Both the position numbers and the translations under genes were made by a program. The notes below the pieces were generated by a model. The model was not told where the DNA came from and made no database searches. It was given only the letters and a program-made list of their open reading frames with translations. Positions 1 through 4,973 of a stretch of DNA of 8,097 nt are shown here, one piece after another (within the stretch, counting starts at the first letter, position 1; every line of letters begins with the position of its first letter). Origin of the DNA: JABDBK01 sp964453575 (GTDB lineage: Bacteria; Pseudomonadota; Gammaproteobacteria; DSM-16500); assembly GCA_964453575.1 (NCBI GenBank), contig CAYVRW010000102.1:1-8097 (forward strand). The letters run 5' to 3'.

Positions 1-1013
1 GCATTATCTTTATGCGCAACTAAAACCGCATCCGGTGTTTCAACTACAATATGATCACTCACCCCCACGACAGCTAACATACGGCTTTCAGCACGCAAAT
101 AACAATGATCAACGTTTTCGGTGTAAACATCACCTAACATAACATTTCCGCCATGATCAGACGTGTGCACATCCCATAATGCCGACCATGAACCTACATC
201 ACTCCATTCAGCATTTAATGGAACCAAAACAGCCTGGCTTGTTTTTTCCATTACGGCATAATCGATAGAAATATCCGGGCAATTGGCAAAGACTTCTGAA
301 TTAAGTCTGAAAAAATTCAAATCTTTAGTCATTGTTTTTACGGTTTGTATAGAAGGTTCCAATACATCATTAGCATAATATTGCAATTCATTGATGAATG
401 TTGATGCTTGAAACATAAACATGCCGCTGTTCCAATAATATTGCATCGCTTCAATATATCGTTGTGCGGTATCGATATCGGGCTTTTCGACAAATTCCAA
501 TACATCATAAGATTTATAATCATTAAAGGATGCGGCAATTTTAATATAACCATATCCTGTTTCAGGTTTGGTAGGTTTAATGCCAAACGTGACCAATTTA
601 CCTGCACGTGCGCTTTCTTCTGCATGAGCTACAGAATAAACAAAAGATGGGGTATCTTTGATAACATGGTCTGCAGGTAAAACCATGATCACTGGATCCT
701 CTTGGCAGTGATCCGTTAAAAACAGTGACGCGATGGCTACTGCCGGGGCGGTATTTTTCCCCATAGGCTCTAAAATAACACACGCATTATTAACACCTAT
801 GTTTTTAAGCTGTTCTTCCACTAAAAATCGATGTTCTTGATTGCAAATAACAATGGGTGAAGCACAGTTTGGAATAGATTGAGTACGCAATAGGGTCTCT
901 TGCAACATGCTATTACCATGAGTTAATGGTAAAAACTGTTTAGGAAATGCACTTCTTGACAATGGCCATAACCGGCTGCCTGTGCCGCCTGCTAAAATAA
1001 CGGGTACTATCAT
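1..1013 (-). CDS. manC: Mannose-1-phosphate guanylyltransferase (GDP-mannose pyrophosphorylase), 3' end cut by window edge
   Basis: Cytoplasmic enzyme converting mannose-1-phosphate and GTP to GDP-mannose, the activated sugar for LPS O-chain or exopolysaccharide. The reverse strand reads openly from ATG at 1013 to the window edge (337 codons). The nucleotide-binding signature GGTGSRLWPLSR lies at residues 9-20, followed by PKQFLPL (24-30), LEPMGKNTAP (81-90), LPADHVI (112-118), the sugar-binding FVEKP (174-178), WNSGMFMF (194-201) and WSDVGSW (270-276). The sequence stops near VAHKDN, about where the nucleotidyltransferase domain gives way to the left-handed helix. It therefore cannot be told whether a C-terminal cupin phosphomannose isomerase domain (the bifunctional ManC/AlgA form, about 480 aa) follows. 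A GTG codon lies directly before the ATG; the ATG is preferred because the purine-rich ribosome-binding site sits 5 nt from it. The family call is secure; the mono- or bifunctional state is open. Confidence 0.95.
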   Translation of the reverse strand, partial: MIVPVILAGGTGSRLWPLSRSAFPKQFLPLTHGNSMLQETLLRTQSIPNCASPIVICNQEHRFLVEEQLKNIGVNNACVILEPMGKNTAPAVAIASLFLTDHCQEDPVIMVLPADHVIKDTPSFVYSVAHAEESARAGKLVTFGIKPTKPETGYGYIKIAASFNDYKSYDVLEFVEKPDIDTAQRYIEAMQYYWNSGMFMFQASTFINELQYYANDVLEPSIQTVKTMTKDLNFFRLNSEVFANCPDISIDYAVMEKTSQAVLVPLNAEWSDVGSWSALWDVHTSDHGGNVMLGDVYTENVDHCYLRAESRMLAVVGVSDHIVVETPDAVLVAHKDN

Positions 1014-1018
1014 CACCT

Positions 1019-1025
1019 CTCCTTT
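1019..1025 (-). promoter_or_regulatory. Ribosome-binding site of manC
   Basis: The minus strand reads AAAGGAG, followed by 5 nt and the ATG at 1013. This is the strongest Shine-Dalgarno in the window. It supports the ATG start and suggests efficient translation even though the gene lies just behind a terminator. Confidence 0.75.
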
Positions 1026-1035
1026 CCAAATAATG

Positions 1036-1059
1036 AAAAGGGTGCAAACGCACCCTTTT
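1036..1059 (-). terminator. Intrinsic terminator between the comEA-like gene and manC
   Basis: A perfect 10-bp stem (1036-1045 with 1050-1059) closes a 4-nt loop. On the minus strand the stem begins AAAAGGGTGC and its 3' arm ends CCCTTTT, giving a U-rich tail. It lies 21 nt past the stop codon of the comEA-like gene. The stem is symmetric with A/T ends, so it could also stop transcription on the plus strand. Because manC starts only 22 nt beyond it, manC needs read-through or a promoter overlapping the hairpin; no clear promoter is visible there. Confidence 0.8.
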
Positions 1060-1080
1060 GTTTACTTCCATCACACTTAA

Positions 1081-1413
1081 TTAAATGCTTAATTGCTCTT
1101 GAATGACTTTTAAGTCTTCTTTATCCATTCTCTTAAAGCCTTTCACTGAGCTTAGCTCATCCAATGACTTAAATAAATGTTGGTTACGATAACGAACAAT
1201 ACTTTTCGCTTTTAATCGATTCATTCCTTTCACATTCATTAAATCTTGTAATGACGCTGTATTAATATTAACTTTTCCTTGCTGAACTGCAGATGATGTT
1301 TGCATTGCTGGTGCGGTTTGTCCAGTAGAATTTTGCCCGGAATTTGCAGCAAAAAGACTAGTTGACAAACAAATTGCAGCGACACCTACCATGATATTAC
1401 GATAAAAAGACAT
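1081..1413 (-). CDS. Small secreted ComEA-like helix-hairpin-helix protein
   Basis: A 110-aa protein with a cleavable signal peptide (hydrophobic segment about residues 7-21, likely cleavage after FAA, residues 21-23). A Q/S/T-rich linker (24-46) leads to a ComEA-type tandem helix-hairpin-helix domain (47-110), recognised by VNINTAS (48-54), the VRYRNQHLF segment (73-81) and LDELSSVKGF (84-93). Gram-negative ComEA proteins are periplasmic double-stranded DNA-binding proteins that pull in transforming DNA together with type IV pili; that role is family knowledge. Both hairpin turns, normally GIG, are altered here (KGMN at 62-65, KGFK at 91-94), so DNA affinity may be reduced or different. The gene ends in its own terminator and appears monocistronic. 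The alternative is a general periplasmic HhH protein unrelated to competence. No other competence gene is in the window. Confidence 0.85.
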   Translation of the reverse strand: MSFYRNIMVGVAAICLSTSLFAANSGQNSTGQTAPAMQTSSAVQQGKVNINTASLQDLMNVKGMNRLKAKSIVRYRNQHLFKSLDELSSVKGFKRMDKEDLKVIQEQLSI

Positions 1414-1420
1414 TAAATGG

Positions 1421-1427
1421 TCTCCTT
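1421..1427 (-). promoter_or_regulatory. Ribosome-binding site of the comEA-like gene
   Basis: The minus strand reads AAGGAGA, 7 nt before the ATG at 1413. Good match and spacing; confirms the start codon. Confidence 0.7.
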
Positions 1428-1580
1428 GTTATATATTTAAAAATATTCTCCCATACCAGTTTCCAAAACCTTGGCTTGTATTCAATCAAATACATACCCA
1501 GATTTCTGCGCGGTTAGTCACACTGAATTAAATATGATTTACCCAACTCCCAGGATGGACGCTGGCATTATGAGGAACTT

Positions 1581-1608
1581 ACACCAAAATGATGAATCAC
1601 TTTGGTGT
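1581..1608. repeat. 28-bp inverted repeat in the divergent promoter region
   Basis: Arms 1581-1592 and 1597-1608 are 12 nt each (ACACCAAAATGA against TCACTTTGGTGT), with one non-complementary position and a 4-nt centre. On the minus strand the odd pair becomes G·U, so an RNA hairpin would be continuous only for transcripts of that strand. No T-run of terminator type follows. It could be an operator for a dimeric regulator, a leader hairpin of the comEA-like gene, or a relic of a repeat. Its position between divergent genes favours a regulatory reading, which is inference. Confidence 0.5.
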
Positions 1609-1695
1609 GTATATCATGCATTGTAAATTATTCAAGTCAAGTAAAATTAATTATTTAAATAAAAAAAAACTCACACTCTTTATTCTCTATTCTTT

Positions 1696-1701
1696 TATGA
1701 T
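1696..1701 (+). promoter_or_regulatory. Candidate -10 box for dacA
   Basis: TATGAT matches the sigma-70 -10 consensus at 5 of 6 positions and lies 45 nt before the dacA ATG, downstream of an A-rich tract (1661-1669) that could act as an UP-like element. The expected -35 position (about 1673-1678) shows no good hexamer, so the call is weak. A start at about 1708 would place the upstream in-frame TTG (1714) almost at the transcript end, which favours the ATG at 1747. Confidence 0.35.
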
Positions 1702-1731
1702 AAACTTTGCACTTTGATAGAACACTCATTT

Positions 1732-1737
1732 GAGGGG
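1732..1737 (+). promoter_or_regulatory. Ribosome-binding site deciding the dacA start
   Basis: GAGGGG ends 9 nt before the ATG at 1747. The frame is open further upstream to a TTG at 1714, but this site and the signal peptide that begins directly at the ATG place the true start at 1747. Confidence 0.65.
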
Positions 1738-1746
1738 CATAAACCT

Positions 1747-2982
1747 ATGCTACGCAAACATACTTTGTTAGCAACACTAAGCATCATTACCACCTTATCG
1801 TTACCATGGGTATTCAATAATCATGCTTATGCAAGTAACATCATACCTATCTCAGCCCACCCCCAACAACAATTCATTACACCTGCTGCGCCTACGCTAG
1901 ATGCGAAATCCTATATCTTAATCGATGCAGCCAGTGGAAAAATTTTAGCTGATAAAGCCTCTGATACAAAAATGGCACCGGCAAGTTTGACTAAACTTAT
2001 GTCACTTTATATCATTGCCGGCGCTCTCAAAAATGGTTCTATACACTTGGATGATAAAGTTCGCATCAGCAAAAAAGCCTGGCAAACAGATGGTTCTAGA
2101 ATGTTTGTTAAAGTTGGTAACGAAGTTCCAGTTGCTGATCTATTAAGAGGCATTATTGTTGCATCTGGCAATGATGCTACCGTTGCGATGGCAGAATATG
2201 TTGCCGGCACTGAAGAAGCCTTTACTAATATTATGAATGCCCAAGCTAAAGCTTTGGGAATGAATAATAGCAATTTCCTTGACAGCACAGGCCTTCCTAA
2301 TCCTAACCATTATTCCACAGCACGTGATTTAGCCATTCTTGCGAGATCATTGCAAAAAAACTTCCCTGATATTTATGCTTTGTTTGCTGAAAAATGGTTT
2401 ACCTATCAAGGTATACGTCAACCTAATCGTAACCGTCTCTTATGGCGCTATCAATATGCTGATGGTCTTAAAACAGGCCACACCAGTGATGCTGGATATT
2501 GCCTGGTTTCGTCAGCCAATAAAGATGGCATGCGTTTAATCAGTGTTATCATGGGCGCGCCTAACGATGAAGCACGCACAGAAGATTCTATGCGCCTGCT
2601 CACTTACGGTTTTCGATTTTATGAAACCCATAAACTTTACAAAGCTGGCACAACATTAACCAAAGCCAGAGTGTGGAAAGGCATGAATAAAGAAACACCA
2701 TTAGGTATCAATAATGATTTATACGTGACTGCACCATCGGGTCAATATAAAAACATAAAAATTCAACTCGTACTTAATTCACCCATTAAAGCGCCTATCG
2801 CAAAAGGCAGTAAGTGTGGAACAATTAACATCGTACTTAATAATCAAATACTGTCCTCTGAGCCGCTTTTTGCGATGAATGATAATCAAATGGGTGGTTT
2901 GTGGAGAAGATTCACGGATTCACTTAATTTTAGCTATAATAAATTATTTGCCATGACACATGAGAAGGCAAATAATGGATAA
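1747..2982 (+). CDS. dacA: D-alanyl-D-alanine carboxypeptidase (PBP5/6 family)
   Basis: A 411-aa low-molecular-weight penicillin-binding protein that removes the terminal D-Ala from peptidoglycan pentapeptides in the periplasm. It has a signal peptide (residues 1-29, cleavage at AYA|S). The S11 peptidase domain follows with all three active-site motifs: SLTK at 80-83 (catalytic S80, K83), SGN at 140-142 and KTG at 242-244. A PBP5-type C-terminal beta domain covers about 294-380. A terminal amphipathic helix (about 383-403, with GGLWRRF) fits the usual membrane anchor. Length is typical of the family. It leads the run dacA-ybeD-lipB-lipA, an order common in gammaproteobacteria, and is followed after 6 nt by a strong palindrome that may lower or shape read-through to ybeD. 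An in-frame TTG at 1714 would add 11 residues before the signal peptide and is not favoured. Confidence 0.96.
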   Translation: MLRKHTLLATLSIITTLSLPWVFNNHAYASNIIPISAHPQQQFITPAAPTLDAKSYILIDAASGKILADKASDTKMAPASLTKLMSLYIIAGALKNGSIHLDDKVRISKKAWQTDGSRMFVKVGNEVPVADLLRGIIVASGNDATVAMAEYVAGTEEAFTNIMNAQAKALGMNNSNFLDSTGLPNPNHYSTARDLAILARSLQKNFPDIYALFAEKWFTYQGIRQPNRNRLLWRYQYADGLKTGHTSDAGYCLVSSANKDGMRLISVIMGAPNDEARTEDSMRLLTYGFRFYETHKLYKAGTTLTKARVWKGMNKETPLGINNDLYVTAPSGQYKNIKIQLVLNSPIKAPIAKGSKCGTINIVLNNQILSSEPLFAMNDNQMGGLWRRFTDSLNFSYNKLFAMTHEKANNG

Positions 2983-2988
2983 AATGAC

Positions 2989-3021
2989 TGTCATGCCAGC
3001 ATGCTCCTAGCTGGCATGACA
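2989..3021. repeat. Perfect palindrome after dacA, candidate dispersed element
   Basis: Twelve-base arms (TGTCATGCCAGC at 2989-3000 and its exact complement at 3010-3021) flank a 9-nt loop. The hairpin is strong but is followed by TCTGGTAAATT rather than a U-run, so it is not a canonical terminator. It resembles the hairpin at 4902-4929 (shared core GTC-[AG]-T-[GC]-CC then GC). That is also the pattern of the GTCATTCCCGC-type palindromes scattered through many proteobacterial genomes. Possible roles are mRNA stabilisation of dacA or attenuation before ybeD. Confidence 0.7.
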
Positions 3022-3037
3022 TCTGGTAAATTATATT

Positions 3038-3319
3038 ATGACAAACGACGAAACAAACCCATCACAATCCTTATTACAATTTCCTTGTGAATTTGTTATC
3101 AAAATATTTGGCAACGCTCATGAAGAATTTGAAGTACAAGCATTAACCATCATTCGTCATCATATTAAAGATCTTGCTGAAAATGCGATTAAAAGTCGTT
3201 TAAGCAAAGATGGTAAATATTTGGCTCTTACCATCACTATGCCTATCGATTCGCGTGAACAATTGGATGCTATTTATCGGGAATTGTCCTCTAATCCTCT
3301 GATTCTTATGGTTTTATGA
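3038..3319 (+). CDS. ybeD: YbeD/DUF493 family small protein
   Basis: A 93-aa protein of the DUF493 (YbeD) family, a small ferredoxin-like ACT-resembling fold with no established biochemical function. Family features are the LLQFPCEFVIKIFG start of the first strand (12-25), an Ala/Ile-rich helix, a S(K)DGKYLALTITM strand (55-69) and the C-terminal YRELSSNPLILMVL (80-93), close to the E. coli ending YEEL...VRMVL. The length is normal (E. coli 87 aa). It is placed between dacA and lipB as in enterobacteria. Its stop overlaps the lipB start as ATGA (3316-3319), so the two are translationally coupled. No clear Shine-Dalgarno precedes the ATG; the 16 nt between the palindrome and the start are AT-rich. 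A regulatory or lipoylation-linked role is only suggested by gene order. Confidence 0.9.
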   Translation: MTNDETNPSQSLLQFPCEFVIKIFGNAHEEFEVQALTIIRHHIKDLAENAIKSRLSKDGKYLALTITMPIDSREQLDAIYRELSSNPLILMVL

Positions 3320-3972
3320 TAATTATCCGTTATTTAGGGTGCGAAGATTATCTTTCCATATGGAAGGATATGCAAGTTTTCACAGATCAACGTGATGAAG
3401 ATACACCTGATGAAATATGGCTGCTTGAACATCCTCCTGTCTTCACCCAAGGCCAAAATGGCAAAACAGAACATATTCTTTCACCTGGTGACATTGATGT
3501 TATTAAAGTTGATAGAGGCGGCCAAGTCACCTACCATGGCCCTGGTCAATTACTTGCCTATACTTTAATAGACCTTAAGCGTAAAAAGTTAAATATAAGA
3601 CAAATGGTGTCTATTTTAGAAAACTCTGTTGTTAATTTATTGTCCAATCATAATATACAAGCCGCTACCCAATGCAAAGCACCGGGCGTTTATGTTGCTG
3701 ATAAAAAAATTGCATCTATTGGATTGCGCATTAGACGGGGTTGTGCATTTCATGGTCTAGCCTTAAATGTAAAGATGGATCTCGAACCCTTTACACGTAT
3801 AAATCCTTGCGGTTTTAAAGAATTAGCAATGACACAGATGGCTGATTTTGATAAAATGGCCAACATTAAAACAGTTGCGACTGAATTAGTTGACTGTTTA
3901 CTTACAAACTTAGGTTATACTCAACAGCAGATTTTTACGGAAAAGTGGCATGAATCAAAAAGAAACGATTAA
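3316..3972 (+). CDS. lipB: Octanoyl-[acyl-carrier-protein]:protein N-octanoyltransferase
   Basis: A 218-aa cytoplasmic enzyme that moves octanoate from acyl carrier protein to the lipoyl-domain lysine of pyruvate and 2-oxoglutarate dehydrogenases and the glycine cleavage H protein, the first step of lipoate synthesis. The signature RGGQVTYHGPGQ is at residues 67-78 with the conserved His74. The active-site lysine is K131 in KIASIG (131-136), and the thioester cysteine is C165 in NPCG (163-166). KAPGVYV (121-127) and FHGLALNV (145-152) are further family blocks. Catalytic residues and length are complete. There is no separate ribosome-binding site: the start lies in the ATGA overlap with ybeD, implying coupled translation. 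Its last 23 nt overlap lipA. Confidence 0.97.
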   Translation: MIIIRYLGCEDYLSIWKDMQVFTDQRDEDTPDEIWLLEHPPVFTQGQNGKTEHILSPGDIDVIKVDRGGQVTYHGPGQLLAYTLIDLKRKKLNIRQMVSILENSVVNLLSNHNIQAATQCKAPGVYVADKKIASIGLRIRRGCAFHGLALNVKMDLEPFTRINPCGFKELAMTQMADFDKMANIKTVATELVDCLLTNLGYTQQQIFTEKWHESKRND

Positions 3973-4900
3973 TCAGAAGCAGCGCGGCGCAGAAAAACTC
4001 GCTAGAATTCCTATTAAAATTGAGCCTAGTCAGGATGTCTTACGTAAACCCGATTGGATACGGATTCGCATTCCTACATCCCCTGCTGTCGCCAATTTAA
4101 AAAAAATATTGCGCGATAATAAATTAGTGACGGTTTGTGAAGAAGCTTCATGTCCTAATCTTGCTGAATGCTTTAGTCATGGCACAGCAACCTTTATGAT
4201 CATGGGCGACAAATGCACTCGCCGCTGCAGTTTTTGTGATGTAGCACATGGACGACCTGACGCATTAGACCCCAATGAGCCTATGAATCTCGCGAATACC
4301 ATAGCGCAAATGAATTTACGTTATGTCGTTATTACCTCCGTGGATCGTGATTACTTACGTGATGTCGGCGCTAGCCATTTCAATGATTGTTTAAAAGCGA
4401 TTCGCGAAAAAAACCCGCAGATCAAAATAGAAACCTTGGTTCCAGATTATAGGGGCCGTATGGATGTTGCGCTTGCTGCTACCTCTAAAGAATTGCCCGA
4501 TGTCTTTAACCACAACATAGAAACGGTGCCTAGACTTTATAAACAAGCCCGACCAGGCTCGGATTATGCACATTCTTTATTGTTACTTAAAGAATTTAAA
4601 ACGCGTTTTAATCATATCCCCACCAAATCAGGCCTTATGCTTGGCTTGGGCGAAACCGATGATGAAATTATCGAAACCATGAAAGATTTACGTGCCCATC
4701 AGGTAGATATGTTAACGCTTGGGCAATATTTACAACCCAGTAAATTTCATATGCCTGTTGCTCGTTACGTAACTCCGGAACAGTTCCAAACCTTTGCAAA
4801 AATCGCGACGGAACTGGGATTTATGAATGTGGCAAGCGGCCCTTTGGTAAGATCATCTTATCATGCAGACAAACAAGCTTCTGGGGAATGTGTATCGTAA
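3950..4900 (+). CDS. lipA: Lipoyl synthase (radical SAM)
   Basis: A 316-aa radical SAM enzyme that inserts sulfur at C6 and C8 of protein-bound octanoyl groups, completing lipoylation started by LipB. The auxiliary 4Fe-4S cluster motif CEEASCPNLAEC gives C63, C68 and C74; the radical SAM motif CTRRCSFC gives C89, C93 and C96. The C-terminal RSSY (301-304) supplies the serine ligand of the auxiliary cluster. ETLVPDYRGRMD (161-172), KSGLMLGLGET (226-236) and LTLGQYLQPS (255-264) are typical blocks. Within the usually conserved DRDDLxDGGA segment this protein has DRDYLRDVGA (132-141), two unusual substitutions. The start lies inside lipB, preceded by a weak GGAAAAG, so coupled translation is likely. 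Length is normal and the enzyme appears functional. Confidence 0.97.
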   Translation: MNQKETINQKQRGAEKLARIPIKIEPSQDVLRKPDWIRIRIPTSPAVANLKKILRDNKLVTVCEEASCPNLAECFSHGTATFMIMGDKCTRRCSFCDVAHGRPDALDPNEPMNLANTIAQMNLRYVVITSVDRDYLRDVGASHFNDCLKAIREKNPQIKIETLVPDYRGRMDVALAATSKELPDVFNHNIETVPRLYKQARPGSDYAHSLLLLKEFKTRFNHIPTKSGLMLGLGETDDEIIETMKDLRAHQVDMLTLGQYLQPSKFHMPVARYVTPEQFQTFAKIATELGFMNVASGPLVRSSYHADKQASGECVS

Positions 4901-4901
4901 C

Positions 4902-4929
4902 CGTCGTCCCGCGAACAAGCGGGACGACG
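4902..4929. repeat. GC-rich perfect palindrome after lipA, candidate dispersed element
   Basis: Eleven-base arms (CGTCGTCCCGC at 4902-4912, its exact complement at 4919-4929) enclose a GAACAA loop, 1 nt after the lipA stop. It is far richer in GC than its surroundings. The 3' flank (CTTCTAACTTG) lacks a U-run, so classic termination is doubtful, although it may protect the lip mRNA 3' end or reduce read-through. It shares its pattern with the palindrome at 2989-3021. Confidence 0.7.
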
Positions 4930-4943
4930 CTTCTAACTTGTGT

Positions 4944-4949
4944 TATGCT
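4944..4949 (+). promoter_or_regulatory. Candidate extended -10 box for the LssY-like gene
   Basis: TATGCT is preceded by TGT, matching the extended -10 pattern TGnTATnnT, and lies 24 nt before the ATG at 4974. The matching -35 position would fall in the right arm of the palindrome and shows no consensus hexamer. This could allow the membrane-protein gene to be expressed separately from lipA; the evidence is weak. Confidence 0.25.
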
Positions 4950-4973
4950 GAAAACTTTAAAATGTGATCGCTT

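Larger units (their letters stand above)
1414..1746. other. Divergent intergenic region between comEA-like gene and dacA
   Basis: This 333-bp gap separates two divergently transcribed genes and must carry both promoters. It holds the ribosome-binding sites of both genes, a 28-bp inverted repeat near its centre, an AT-rich stretch at 1621-1670 including a run of nine A, and a candidate dacA -10 box. A 30-codon ATG frame (1534-1626) is present but unsupported as a gene. I see no tRNA and no clear comEA promoter; near 1440-1470 the minus strand has AT-rich boxes but no pair with good spacing. Confidence 0.6.

Noticed and set aside
408..680. Plus-strand frame and minus-strand frames within 338-783.
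   Set aside because: They lie wholly inside the manC frame, which has clear family motifs on the minus strand; no independent support.
1440..1475. Possible sigma-70 promoter for the comEA-like gene on the minus strand (TTGGAA or TTTTGG with TATTTT).
   Set aside because: Either the spacing (15 nt) or the -35 match is poor, and the AT-rich composition makes such boxes common.
1534..1626. A 30-codon ATG frame (MIYPTPRMDAGIM...) in the divergent intergenic region, lying in a longer open stretch from 1441.
   Set aside because: No ribosome-binding site at a useful distance, no recognisable similarity, and it runs through the 28-bp inverted repeat. It is probably chance, though a decayed gene remnant cannot be excluded.
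1714..1746. Upstream TTG start for dacA adding 11 residues.
   Set aside because: The added residues are charged and would precede the signal peptide, there is no Shine-Dalgarno before the TTG, and a good GAGGGG site serves the ATG at 1747.
2989..3021. Intrinsic terminator after dacA.
   Set aside because: The stem is strong but no U-run follows, and the next gene is in the same direction within 20 nt. It is better listed as a palindromic repeat.
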